DNA of 64,000 bases, from assembly GCA_037954665.1 (NCBI GenBank), contig JBBMOL010000377.1:186001-250000 (forward strand), in the 5' to 3' direction. Positions within the stretch are counted from its first letter, which is position 1, and every line of letters starts with the position of its first letter. This DNA is from Laguncularia racemosa. Its lineage: Eukaryota; Streptophyta; Magnoliopsida; Myrtales; Combretaceae. Both the position numbers and the translations under genes were made by a program. The notes beneath the pieces were generated by a model. That model did no database searches, was not told where the DNA came from, and was given only the letters and a program-made list of their open reading frames with translations. Of this stretch, positions 22,101 through 33,660 are shown one piece after another.

Positions 22101-22983
22101 CTATCACTAGAGCAAGAGCCAAGGGATTACAAAATTTAGCAATGAGGGTCCTCTTTGAACAATCAAACCTCAAGAATAATTGTTTAGTATCTTCTTTTCT
22201 ATTTCATATTTGTTGTGCATTCCAGCAGGTACACTTGTCGGTTTTTAGAGGACAATGGATAAATTTGCTAAAGCTCAATTTGTGAGTTATTCATAGGCCT
22301 ATATAAATCAAAGAAGAACCAGTCCAACAAATTATTCAATTGAAGTGAAGAATCGGCCACTTGAAGACCATTTGTATTTGTAATTGTTGCTTTTAGGAAC
22401 TGGCCATTTTATTAATACTTGTATTTCGTTGATTATGGAACCGACTACTTAAGTGGCATCCTTGTAATTTTTGTGATATTTTTACCCTAATTGGAGAAAG
22501 TATAAATACTTGCTAGCTAAGGTTTTTGAGAAAGTTTTTTGACAATTGAGAAACCAAAACGCTTTGTTGTCGTGAGGGGTTTCCTTCCATTACAATAGAT
22601 CTCTTATCAATTTCTAAGTGAAATTGTGGCAAGAACCAACTAGAGTAGATTGTGAGTAGTATCAATCTTACTCTTGTTGTTTTTTATAAATTGAGTTTAG
22701 TGAATAATATCCAAGAACAATTTGTTGGTGATTTGTCCTTGTCATGTGAATTAGGGTTCTTCATTTTCAGATTTAAATAATTTCAAATTGAGTTGAATTA
22801 TAGTTCATTTCCGTTGTTTTTCATTGAAGTTTCTACAATTGTTTGTTCCTTACATCAATTTAGTGTTAAACTCATGGATTGGGGTTTAATTGTTAAGTTG
22901 GTGTTTACGCCATTTTGTTGTTGGAATTGGTTGTTCACCTCACTTGATTGATGTGTTTGCTATCCAATTAATGAGGTACATCA
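22075..22983 (+). repeat. 3' LTR of element E
   Basis: 909 bp, TGATTGGAATC...GAGGTACATCA. TATA box TATAAATA at 22501-22508. Its first bases still encode the pol tail (GPITRARAKG). Confidence 0.85.
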
Positions 22984-23910
22984 GGCACTCACTATAACAG
23001 GCCCAAATGTTAAATGTTCCAAATGTTACGTACCTTATGAGTTAAGAGAGTGTAGATGGCCAGATGGGGCATGTTTTTTTTTGTAGGAAGATAGGGTACA
23101 TTAGTAGTCATTACATTAAAAGGTTAGTTCCCTTAATCTTCTATCATGTGTGCAACCAGAAGAGACATAAGGTAGTTAACTGTCCTCAAGGATAAATTAG
23201 AAATCAAACAGGGCCAATTCAACATGTAGCTAGACCTTTAGTGAGAGGAATGGGAGGTTGACCACAAGCAAAAGGTCCTGGAAAAAGAGTTCCTACTAGA
23301 GTGTTTTCCATTTAGCAACAACAGCACTAGGATATTCCAAATGTGGACAACATGACAGGTATGCTTCCAATACACTTTTGCTATGAATATATATTGTTCA
23401 ATACCAATGCATCAATGTCCTATGTGTGTAAGAATTTTGTCCATACATGTGCTTTGGATGTTGAAAATATGAATGACTACTTGGCTGTTAGTACTCCTTT
23501 AGGAGTAGGAGGGAGAATAAGTAAGATATGTAGATGAGAGAAAATAGAAATATATGGCAAGGTAATGCTAGCAGACCTCCTAGTATTGGAGATGATAGTG
23601 TTTGACATTATTTTGGGGGTCAACTGGCTATTAAAATATCATGGCACCATTGATTGTTACAACATGGTGGTGTAGTTTAATATACCTGAGGATGGATATT
23701 TTGAATACAAGCTATAAGTGCAGAGACCCATTAGATTGCTTACCTATGAGATGTGGGGAAAAAGTGTACTGGCAACCATATCTATTAAAGCCAGTGAAGA
23801 AGTTAAGATGGAAAGAGTACCAATGGTGAGGGAATTTCTTGATGTGTTTCCAAAAATTCTTCCTGGTTTACCCCTAGCTAGGGAAATAGAATTTAACATA
23901 TAGTACTTGT
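22984..23910 (+). pseudogene. Element B gag C-terminus and protease remnant
   Basis: Gag is represented by its zinc-knuckle part, CFFCRKIGYISSH, with the knuckle's histidine and last cysteine replaced by tyrosine. The protease follows from about 23343: the active-site region reads LFNTNASMSYV where the family has a DTGA core, so the catalytic aspartate is lost. Downstream text such as YLAVSTPLGVGGRISKICR and IILGVNWLLKYHGTIDCY is typical of Tekay/Del chromoviruses. Several stops (for example near 23536 and 23669) break it. The N-terminal two thirds of gag are missing, deleted together with the LTR end. Confidence 0.75.
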
Positions 23911-25206
23911 ATCAAAACCATTAGGATTAGGAGAATTAAGAAAACAATTCTTCCAATTCCACTAGTACTGATATAGTACTAATATAAAAAACAAGATGGT
24001 AGTAGTGGAATTGGAAGAATTAAGGAAACAATTACAGGAACTACAAGATAATGATTTTATATAACCAAGTGTCTCTCCTTGAGGTGCATCAGTCTTGTTT
24101 GTAAAGAAGAAAGATGAAAGCATGAGACTCTGTATAGACTACAGAGAGTTAAACAAAGTCACAATAAAGAACAAGTATCATCTTCCTAGGATGGATGACC
24201 TGTTTGACTAGTTATAGGGAGCTCAAGTGTTCTCTAAAGTAGACTTGAGATTACGCTACCATTAACTAAGAATCAAAGAAGTAGACATTAAGAAAATAGA
24301 ATTATAAACTAGGTATGGGCACTACGAGTTTCTGGCGATGCCCTTTGGACTAACGAATGCACCGACTGCATTCATGGACTTAATGAATAGAGTATTCAAA
24401 GATTTTCTGGATAAATTTGTAATCGTCTTTATATACGATATCTTGATATACTCAAAAAGTATTGAGGAGCATGAAGAACATTTGAGACTGGTATTGTGAA
24501 AGTTACAAGATGAGAAGTTGTATGCTAAATTTAGTAAATGTAAATTTTGACTACAACAAGTAGTCTTCTCAGGTCATGTAGTTAATAGAGATGGGATATA
24601 TGTGGACCTAGAAAAGGTGAGAGCAATAGTAGACTGTCACAGATTGAAAACAGTTACAGAGGTAAGAAGCAACTTAGGTCTAGTAGGCTACTATAGGAGA
24701 TTTGTAGAAGGGTTTTCCAAAATAGCAACTCCTCTCACTAAATTGACAAAGAAGAATGTGAAATTCAAATGGGATGATAGATGTGAAGCTAGTTTTCAGA
24801 TGCTCAAAGAGAAACTGGTGTTGGAGCCAGTTTTGACTTTACATAAGAGTGGAGAAGAGTTTACAGTGTATAGCGATGCTTTAGTTCAAGGGTTAGGGTG
24901 TGTATTGATGTAAGGTAGTCAAGTAATAGCATATGAATCTGAACAACTAAAACCTATGAAAAAAACTACCTAACTCATGACTTAAAATTGGCAGTTGTAG
25001 TGCTGGCTTTAAAGCTATAGAGACATTACTTATATGGAAAAAGCTACAAAATCTTCACTAACCACGGAAGCCTGAAGTACATATTTATGTAGAAAGAGCT
25101 AAATATGAGACCGAGGAGGTGGTTGGAGTTAATCAAAGATTACGACCCAGACATATAATACCATCCAAGAAAAGCTAATATGGTGGAAAATGCCCTTAGG
25201 AGAAAG
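23911..25206 (+). pseudogene. Element B reverse transcriptase and RNase H remnant
   Basis: RT motifs are readable in order despite stops: VKKKDESMRLCIDYRELNK (about 24102), SKVDLR (about 24236), FLAMPFGLTNAPTAFMDLMN (about 24331), then FIYDILIYSKS where FxDD is expected, so one catalytic aspartate is replaced by tyrosine. The connection and RNase H start follow in an open stretch at 24602-24913 (GYYRRFVEGFSKIATPLT; YSDAL with the first RNase H aspartate). Stops at 24061, 24209, 24497 and several after 24911. A local inverted duplication at 23946-24021 disrupts the RT entry region. The end abuts the solo LTR at the GAAAG duplication. Confidence 0.85.
23946..24021. repeat. 19-bp perfect inverted repeat with 38-bp loop in B's RT
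   Basis: Arms 23946-23964 and 24003-24021 are exact reverse complements; the second arm is the original RT coding sequence. Confidence 0.85.
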
Positions 25207-26245
25207 TGATGTGCCTAAAACCAAGATTAAGCACATATAAAAGACTTAAGAAAAACAATCTCAAGTCAAGGCAAAAACCGGATCGACAAGGTTAAATCAC
25301 GTGAACCCTAATGAAGATATGATGAAATCCAAATGTCCAATGATATAATTATAATACCACAATGATAATATCATCTAACAACACTCTAATCTCATATAAT
25401 CCACGCAAATAATCCACAAATTCAAAAGAAAACCTCAATTATAAGAATTCCTTTCCAATAGAGAAGAACACGTTTTCAAGTGGATTCTTCAATGATGATC
25501 CGAATCCAATTGCTAAGTACTTCAAATAAACACAATATTTCTTGAAAAAAAAGATGTATTTCTGACCAAGAACTATCTCAATTCAACACTAGATATGACA
25601 CACTAGAGAAGAAAAGAAATCACAACAAAATGAAATTGATATAACTCACAATTTCAAGATGTTGCACTCGCTACAATTTCAACTCTTGGGATTGAAATTG
25701 ATAAGAGTTTAGATGACAATTAGGAACCCTAATTCTCATGTGAAAGGTAGTGTTTAATCTGCAAAAAATAAGCTCCTCAAACCCTCTTTTAAGCAAGTAT
25801 TTATACTTGCTACACTTAAGGTTAAAAAGTGCTCAAAATTACAAGTTTGCCACTTTTAAGGTGGCTAACCCTAAATAAAAATTACAAAGAAATAAAAGTG
25901 TCCCAAAACCAAAATACAACCAAAATAGTTCAATAAGAGAAGAAATATATAAAAGAAATGCTCTTCAAGATGTCGGTCTTCTATAGGATCCATCGGCCCA
26001 ACTCATCGCCGGTTCAGGTCGGTCCATGGATAACCCACAAGCTGAGTCTGAGAAAGTTTGTCCATTGCCTTATAGAATATGATAAGTGTGCCTGTTGGAA
26101 AACACAATACAAGAATAATAGAAAAGAGGTTAATATATAATTAATTCCGGGGTCGATCTGCTCAAAATGAGCCTTCATTGCCAAGATTTGAAATCCTTTA
26201 GTTTTTGCCCCAATGATAGGTCTTGTCGGATTTTTACTCCTATCA
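25207..26245 (-). mobile_element. Solo LTR, D/E family
   Basis: 1,039 bp starting TGATGTGCC and ending CCTATCA, flanked by perfect duplications GAAAG (25202-25206, 26246-26250). It matches D's LTRs along its length in the same orientation. No interior remains, as expected after LTR-LTR recombination. On the minus strand, the pol-tail motif and TATA box are recognisable. Confidence 0.92.
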
Positions 26246-26250
26246 GAAAG

Positions 26251-27540
26251 AAACAGGGAAATGTAGCTACTCTCATCACTTTGCAGGAGTTATTGGAAAA
26301 TATGTGCAAATTGGAGCTAGAAATTTCAACACAAGAAGTGGGAGCAAAAATAGCTACCTTGAGGATTCAGCTAACCATAATGGGTAGAATTAAATCGGGT
26401 CAGAAGGAAGATAAGGATATTTAAGAGATCAAAAGTATAATGGAATAAGACAAGGCACCAAAATTCAACTTAGATGCAGAAGGGACCTTGAGTTACAAAA
26501 CAAGACTATGTGTGTCGAGGGATGTAGAATTGAAGAGAGAGATAATGAAAGAGGCGCATCACTCCGCCGACACAATACATCTTAGAAGTACCAAAATGTA
26601 TAAGGACATGAAGAGCTATTATTGGTGGAGAAACATGAAGAGAGAAATAGTAGAATATGTAGCTAGATGCCTCACATGCCAATAAATCAGAATAGAACAC
26701 CAGAGATACAAGGTTTGTGAGTAGATTCTGGAGTAACTTACACAATGCATTGGGCACCAAATTGCAGTTTAGTACAGCATTCTACCCACAAACAGATGGT
26801 TAGTCTAAAAGGACTATACAAATATTGGAGGATTTGCTCAGGGCATGTGTAATAGATTTTGGAGGAAATTGGAATGAGCATATTCCTCTTGTGGTGTTTA
26901 CCTATAATAACAGTTACCAGGCAACCATCCAGATGGCACCATATGAAGCTCTTTATGAAAGAAGGTGCAGATCCCCACTACATTGGGATAATGTGGGAGA
27001 AAGACAGATGATGGGACCAGAGTTAGTATAAGAAGCGGTAGACAAAGTAAAGCTAATTAAGCAAAGAATATAGATGGCCCAATCTCGACAAAAGAGCTAT
27101 GTAGACAAGAGAAGATACCTTTTGGAATTTCAAGTGGGAGATAAGGTATTATTGAGGATTTTTCCAACAAAGGGAGTGATCAGATTCGAATTGAGGGGAA
27201 AGCTAAACCTAAGGTATATAGGCCCTTTTAAGATTGTAGAGAGAACAGGCACAGTGGATTACAGGTTAGCTCTTCCACCAAATTTGGCTGGGGTATATAA
27301 TCTATTCCACGTATCTATGCTTAGGAGATATGTACCCGACCTTGATCAGATAGTGGCTTTGGAACCATTGAATGTACAGCCAAATCTGATATCTTTAGAA
27401 AGGCTGATTAGGATTCTGGACATTAAAGAACGGGTACTAAGACAGAAAATCATCCCTTATGTTAAAGTGTAATGGATAAACTAAATAGAAAGGGAAATGA
27501 CGTAGGAGCTGGAAACAAAAATAAGGAAGAAGTATCTAGA
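26251..27540 (+). pseudogene. Element B integrase and chromodomain remnant
   Basis: The zinc-binding part is intact in pattern: HHSADTIHL with the histidines, then CLTC with the cysteine pair (about 26548-26685). Soon after, near 26705, most of the catalytic core is deleted, including the first and second aspartates; sequence resumes near FYPQTDG. It continues through LLRACVIDFGGNW and VGDKVLLRI to a C-terminal chromodomain-like stretch (about 27400-27540: RILDIKERVLRQKIIPYVKV, then W and ELE positions) that in chromoviruses guides integration to particular chromatin. Stops at 26422, 26683, 27029 and 27470. The frame ends about 50 bp before the polypurine tract. Confidence 0.87.
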
Positions 27541-27579
27541 ACTCTTCTAAAATCAGATATTTTCGAGGACGAAAGTTTT

Positions 27580-27595
27580 TATAAATGGGGGAGAA
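27580..27595 (+). other. Polypurine tract of element B
   Basis: ATAAATGGGGGAGAA immediately before the LTR start TGTAAT at 27596. Confidence 0.85.
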
Positions 27596-29628
27596 TGTAA
27601 TACCTAAAATTTTTAGTTATTTATTTATTCTAAAATATATGTTGTCACAAAGAACAAAGGAAGAAGATGAGAATTTTAGAATATTTGAGGGACAAATATA
27701 TCTTTTCACAATTAGAGTATAAATACTCTATAATAACCTTAGGTCTCCTCTTTTCACTCTATCAGTAACCATACAATGACAAGCGGGACAAGGAGGAGAC
27801 GCTCTTGTTAAGAACCCTAAAGACGAAAGGTAAGAAATCCTATACAAGTTTCGATTTCAGTTATTAGATTTGGAACTCATGAGTATATTGTGCGCACCAA
27901 GATTTAAAAATCAAGAAGGGTGTAATGGGAAAAAGACTCAAAAGGGTTAAGGATTCAACTAGTAAAAAAATTGATGTAAGTATGAAAATCTATGTAATTT
28001 AAATGTAATTACATGTTTTAAAGATGTAATTAAGCTTAGGAACAAAAGGAATTTCGTGGAACTTACCGAAGGTAACACAACCTACCAACACGGTTGTGTT
28101 TCGACCATGTTGAATTCGAAAGTTTCACTAAGAGATACATGGTTGTGTTTTGACCATGTTGAGTTAAGGGTAACACGGCTTCCCAACAGTCATGTTTAGA
28201 CAGTGTTAAGTGTGAAAGTTGCACCGAGAGTTACATGGTTGTGTTTCGACCATGTTTAGTCAAAGGGAACATGACGACCGTGTTGAATGAAGAAGAACAT
28301 GACCTCCCAACACAATCATGTTCCCACCGTGTTGAAGCTAAATTTTACACCGAAAGATACACGACCCTTAACACAATCGTGTTCCAGCTCGTGTTGAGCA
28401 ATACGGTCCCTAACATGGCCGTGTTGAATAAAGTATAACATAATTATATATTCATTTAACTTCAAATTAAACTAATTTCCACGCAACCTAGATAGCTAGT
28501 AAGGCCTTAGAGAGATTAAATGAATAGGAGATTAAATGCTAAGAAGAGCTTGTTGTTTGTACATATTTCCATTTAGATTAAGTCCAAGACTGAGAAGTGC
28601 TTAAGGCTAGGATTCAAGGTATGTGTAACTTGCGTGTTGATTTGTGCTTGTTAAAGTTAGTCTATGTATGGAACTTGTTTTAATTAATGAATCGGTTTAA
28701 GTGTTTAAGTGGCATGCTGTATGTACTTGGCTCGGCCTAAGGGCCCATAGTGGCAGATCCCTAAGGAGCACCCCAATGATCTTTGTGTGACGTTGTCCCT
28801 AGTGGAGTGGTGCTTGGAAATGATCTAGGTTGAATGTTGATTAAGTGGTTTAAGTGTACATGGGTGTGGGATTCGTAGTGGCAATTACCATCACTAGGAT
28901 TAAGTGGTTTAAGTTTACATGGGTATAAAGCCCGTAGTGGCAGTTCCCACCACTAGGTTAAGTGTTTAAGGGTACATGGGTGTGGACCCCACAATGGTAG
29001 TTCCCACCACCAAGTTTAAAGATTAAGGGATCATGGGTGTGAGGCCCGTAGTGTTAGTTTCCATTACTAAATCATGTTCTAGTGTGTTAAGTGTGCTAAG
29101 GGGGTCATGAGTACCCTATTGCTACTTGTGAACATAAATTGTCATATGAAATGGTTGTCTATGTTTAGGTACTACATAATGTGTGTGACATTTGTTCATG
29201 TTTGTTCATGCATGTGTGTTTATGTTATACATATTAGGTATTAGCTCACCCTTTGGGGAACATTTTTAGATGTAGGTGTTGAGGGAGATGAGAACCTAGA
29301 AGATGACTTAAGTTTAGGTGAGCCATAGAGAGAGGAAGCCGAAGATTTACATTATTGTTATGGTGATTAAGTTTTAGGAGATTTATGTTATTTAATTGTA
29401 ATAGATAGTATCTTTTGAGAATATTATTTTGGTGTTTAACGACTTTCGCTACACTAGATGTTTGATATGGTTTAAGTTATTATTTGAATTTTTTGAGATT
29501 TATGAAATGTTTTTATATAGGAGTTACAAGGTAAAATGTGTTAGAGTTGATTCAGAGCCTTAACATATCCTTGTGAGATATGGATACATGGCAAAGAGTA
29601 GCATGGCCTAAGGTTTTAGGGCATTACA
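27596..29628 (+). repeat. 3' LTR of element B
   Basis: 2,033 bp, TGTAATACC...GGGCATTACA. TATA box at 27718-27725; AAAG/GTAAGAAAT donor-like site near 27829; palindrome-rich block at 28070-28440; tandem repeat of about 60 bp at 28690-29080. Complete, unlike the 5' copy. Confidence 0.95.
27718..27725 (+). promoter_or_regulatory. TATA box, element B 3' LTR
   Basis: TATAAATA at the same LTR offset as in the 5' copy. Confidence 0.55.
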
Positions 29629-29633
29629 ATACC

Positions 29634-30068
29634 ACTAGGAACTAGGATCACCCACTTTAACAATATCAAAGAATTGTGGGAATGTAGGGAGGTGAAGAAA
29701 ATAGCAGACTTGGGTGAACTCAAAGGGAGGATCGAGGCCTATAGGGTTACTTGGGAGTTCATCTATGATTTTATGAAAAATACTAGTCTGGTGCAATATG
29801 AGTCTCCCAACGTCTTTAAGCATGAGCTAGAATTGCAGAATTTGACACCAGAAGAGGAGGGGTACAAAGCCTCTATACGAGCAAAGGTAGAAGTACTGTA
29901 TAAAAAAAGGAAGAAGGCTACGAATTATTGGAAGAAGAAGCATAGATAGTCTCAAAAGGTTATCCAATACTTAAGGGACCAGTTGAAGGAAAAAGATGAA
30001 TGGATCTAGCAACAGAAGGAGGAAGCCGAAGCAGCTCGACCAAGCCAATATAGGAGAAAAAATAAATA
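29634..30068 (+). pseudogene. Element C upstream ORF, 3' part
   Basis: Continues the frame broken by B. Charged, helix-forming sequence (WECREVKKIADLGELKGRI; later LRDQLKEKDEW) that looks like a coiled coil, as in the C-terminal half of the extra ORF of Tat/Ogre elements. In-frame stops at 29947 and about 30008; the frame ends near 30068. No known enzymatic motif. Confidence 0.6.
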
Positions 30069-30406
30069 GTAGTAGTAGTAAAGAAGAGTTTACTAGTTTA
30101 CTTTCTTTTCAGATAGAGTTTTAGGTCATGTATTTATTTGAACATTAATAAGAGATTGTTACAAGCCAAATTATATGCTACATTACTATTCAATTGTGAT
30201 CTGTTACAATACTTATTCATCATTGCTATCCTTACGTAAAATGATAACAAAAAAAAGGGGTATATATATATATAATGTGGGCAAGAAAATGAAATCTTTG
30301 ATTTAAACAAATCTAATAGATTTAGATCATGTTATAGATCTTAAAGATAGCTCCCAAGTAGGGAAGCCTTCTCAGAAGCCCGATTATCACTTGCTCAAGA
30401 GCTAAA
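30069..30406 (+). other. Spacer between upstream ORF and gag of C
   Basis: AT-rich, with a short TA run near 30262; no coding character. Opens with a TAG run after the previous ORF. Confidence 0.5.
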
Positions 30407-31500
30407 ATGGCTGAAAACACCGGTAACGGCAACCTTGATAAGAGAATTATAGCTCTCGAACAGAGTATGCTACAACTAATCAAGCAGATGCAGACTCTAA
30501 TATACACCATCAACCGAATCCATACTAATAAAGTAGTATAAGTAGATTAGATCAAACATCAGCAAACTTTCAATTCAAACCCTAGGGATGAATCGGGGAA
30601 TGATGGTGGTGAAAATTTGAGGGAGTTCGAGGAAAAATAGTAAGATATGGAAAAGAAGCAGCTCCAAAAGTTCCACGAGAAGATGAGAGTCTTTAAGGGA
30701 ACCAATGAATTTGAGCGAACTGATCTAATTAATCTACCCATTTATGAAGATGAGAAGTTCCTCAATAAGTTTAAGATCCCGGATTTTGAAAAGTATGATG
30801 GTATCAGCTACCTAAAACTCCATGCCAAACTCTATGTCAGAAAGATGGCTAAATATACCAGGTATGAGCGACTAATGGTGCAGACCTTTCAGGATAATTT
30901 AACTATGCTAACTATGGCGTGGTATGCTTAGGTGGATCTGAATGTGATAGATATGTAGGATAAATTAGTAAAGGTTTTTTTATAACCAGTATAAGTTTAA
31001 TGTTGAATCAGCTCCATCGGTTTGGGACTTGAATAGCACGAGGAAGAAGAGTAATGAGTCTTTTAGAGAATATGCACAACGGTAGAGGGGATTGGTTGCC
31101 AGGATAACTACCTCCTTACCAGAAAAGGATTTGACTTACATGTTCGTCAACACTTTAGGCAAGCTTTACTAGTAGCATTTAGTGGGGCATGCTGTCCCAA
31201 GTTTTTCCGAAAGAGTAGAGGCCAGATGCTGCATCGAGAATGCAATCTCCTTCGGAAGGCTCCCCATTCTAGAAAAGGGGGGAAAGAAAGTCACACACTC
31301 GAGGCCAGTTAGCAAGGGATGGGAAACGATTGTCGATATGATAGTCACAGGAGATCATTATAAGCTAACGCCACAAGTAATTGTTTAGATGAATCAGAAT
31401 ACCTTGGAGCGAGACCCAGGCTGATGCTAATGGAGAAGGCAGTTTACCAGAATCCCTATCCCTCTGAGTTAGGTTCTTCATCGTCTCCATAATGAGATTC
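30407..31500 (+). pseudogene. Element C gag remnant
   Basis: The ATG at 30407 gives MAENTGNGNLDKRIIALEQ, a helical start. After stops near 30539 and 30640 the clearest part is 30647-30931: FKIPDFEKYDGISYLKLH followed by a YVRKMAKYTRYE segment and a conserved WY, the typical capsid-like core of Tat gag. Further pieces with shifted frames, including LVGHAVPSFSERVEARCCIE, match the gag C-terminal side. At least six stops or frameshifts. I see no intact zinc knuckle. Confidence 0.65.
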
Positions 31501-32543
31501 TATTGAATTTTGAGGTACCTCTTGATAACTACAGACCTAAAGATTACAACCCCAGCCTTCGTTATGAGTATCTTTTAGGGGCAAGAGGGGCACTCTATAG
31601 ATAACTATTGGAGGTTGAGAAATAAAATACAAGACCTCATAGATGTTAAACTGGTTTAGTTTGACTTTGTAGAAGCTCCAACATCCAACATCAATAATAA
31701 TCCCTTGCCAAGCTACAAGGCCTCCGTTAGTGTAATCAACATTGAAGAATTTGGATTAGGGATAGATTTAGATGAACTCCCCATCACATTGGAATAGATA
31801 ATGTGGAACTTAAAGTAAAAAGGTTATTGACAGGATATAAGAAATCTTAGAGACTGTACTAAAACTAAACCTGCAATTCACTAGTTACTTAGAGAAGGGA
31901 AAATGAAGAAAGAGGATATTCATGCCATGATGAACCTTAAGCCTAGGAAATATCATACACGCAAGGAGTTGAGAAGGAAGTATTTAGTGGGTGATCCCAC
32001 CGTCGGCACACTAGGAGAACCATTCGAGACATTTGAATACCTGGTAGACTATTCATTTGTGCCAAGAGTCTACGTAGATGCACTGCTTATAGGATGGGGT
32101 TCAGAATTTGAGGAAGAAGATAACCTTAGGGGTAAGGAAGGGAAATCGGAGCAAATAGTAGGTATGGTGGGAATCGACCCCAAATCCTTCACCTTTGAAT
32201 GCCCTAAACAATAGTAGGGGATAGTCTCCATCCAACCCAAGAAGTTTATGTTCAACATCCCATTGTCACTAGAGAATTATAAAGTTACACCACTGAATTA
32301 CCAAGCTATCAATCAAACTACAAAGGCACCCTCGATGATAGGAAAATTGACCATCTTAGGGAGGATATATCATTCGGTTGAGGAAGTCAAGAGGAAAGCT
32401 ACTATTGAGCTGCCCCTTAAGGATGCCCTAAGGCCTGATGATAGAGGGGAGGTAAAGGATCAAAATCCTCTTAAGATGATCATAAAGCCAACGAATATAA
32501 GATCACAGATCAACTGGCTAAGGTCCTTACTTAAATCTCCTTA
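31501..32543 (+). pseudogene. Gag-protease linker of element C
   Basis: Open pieces at 31903-32214 and 32248-32544 in a generally damaged stretch. Acidic and basic clusters, no domain recognised. Position between capsid and protease indicates the polyprotein linker of Tat elements. Confidence 0.5.
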
Positions 32544-33060
32544 ATGGGCCTTCTTTTATCCTCTAATTTGCACCATGAGGCACTTGTGAAATTACTTCAT
32601 GAAGTCAAGGTCCCTGAAGGTATTTCAGCTAAAACATTGGGTTTAGTAATCAATTCTATCTTTGTGATAGATCAAATAGCCTTTTCGCGAAAAGATTTAG
32701 GAGAAGAAGGTAACCAACATACCAAGTTGTTGTTCATTATAGCTAAATTCAAAGATATGGTGGTGGCTCAAGTATTGATCTACAACAGCTCATCATTGAA
32801 TGTGTGTCCATTATCCATGCTAAACTTGCTGGGGATAGATACGTCAGAATTGAAGCTAAGCTCAATTACAGTGCGAGCCTTCGATGGGTTTAAAAGAGAG
32901 ATATTGGGGGAGGTTGAATTACAAATTGAAATTGGTCCACAAGGGTTTATAATTCTTTACCAAGTGCTAGGCATACCATAGTCTTTCAATTTGTTATTGG
33001 GGAGACCTTGCATACATTCAACCAAAGCTGTACCATCTAGCCTACATCGGAAGGTCAAGT
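32544..33060 (+). pseudogene. Element C aspartic protease remnant
   Basis: Resembles the Tat protease: VVAQVLIYNSSSLNVCPLSM, where the family has a D-G/N-S-S active site, so the catalytic aspartate has changed to tyrosine. Then VRAFDGFKREILGEVELQIEIG and, after a stop at 32979, LLGRPCIHS in the same frame. The reading frame 32544-32981 is otherwise intact. Confidence 0.75.
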
Positions 33061-33660
33061 CTGTATCAAACAGTTAGGTTATGTTGGTGTTGGGGGAACA
33101 GGATAATGCTATATATAAAGAAACTGCCATCCTTTATATTAAGAGTGAAGAGATAGAAGAACGGGGATTGTAGCTTTTTGATGGTGTATATGCAGCCACA
33201 GATGAAGAGCCACTCTCAATTCAACAATAGATTGGCACGTTCAGTTTAAGGTACAAACCAACTCATTAGAAGATCAAGGAGATGAGGTCGAAGATGAAGA
33301 AGAAGAGAGGCGAAGAGTTACATCATGCTCAACTAAAGTTTCCAGACATCAACAACACATTTCTATCACTAGCTTACACCCAACAGTCAGAACTTCTCGA
33401 GCTAACTAATTGTTTAGCTGACAATGCATTGTTAACACAACAAAAAATGATGGCAGCAAATACCAATTGGATCATTGGTTCTTAATCCCAATTAATGACA
33501 ATAGGTCTCTTTAGATTAAAGATAGGGTCACAAGAAGCATCTAATTCATTTTTAATATTCCAATATGATTTGGTTTAACCTAATAGATAATAAATATTTC
33601 TCTCACCACAAATAAAGATTTGAATTTATTCTTCTATTCCTGAATTTTCTCTTCTACTTA
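33061..33660 (+). pseudogene. Protease-RT linker of element C
   Basis: Fragments of coding character (33282-33485, acidic then leucine-rich) with stops, then a T-rich stretch at 33530-33660 with none. In Ogre-type elements an intron lies between protease and RT; the pyrimidine-rich 33640-33680 region would suit an acceptor, but no clear donor was found. Confidence 0.4.

Larger units (their letters stand above)
18541..22983 (+). mobile_element. Element E: protease-only non-autonomous LTR element
   Basis: LTRs 18541-18930 (with a large internal deletion) and 22075-22983 share ends TGATNGGAATC...ACATCA. Flanks GGCAT (18536-18540) and GGCAC (22984-22988) form a duplication with one mismatch. The interior has no gag, RT, RNase H or integrase, only a protease-like segment and pol tail (21190-22100). 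A second LTR of the same broad family, D-like in sequence, lies inside at 19713-20756. Sits in B's gag. Confidence 0.8.
11344..29628 (+). mobile_element. Element B: Tekay/Del-like chromovirus with nested insertions
   Basis: LTRs begin TGTAATACC (mutated to TATAATACT in the 5' copy) and end GGGCATTACA. A perfect 5-bp target-site duplication ATACC flanks the whole unit at 11339-11343 and 29629-29633, inside element C's first ORF. The internal order is gag zinc knuckle, protease, RT-RNase H, integrase, chromodomain, polypurine tract. It holds F in its 5' LTR, E near the start of the interior and a solo LTR between RNase H and integrase. The end of the 5' LTR, the primer-binding site and most of gag are deleted. 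Confidence 0.93.

Noticed and set aside
33061..33660. Ogre-type intron between protease and RT of element C
   Set aside because: A pyrimidine-rich acceptor-like stretch exists, but no matching donor could be identified in this damaged region.
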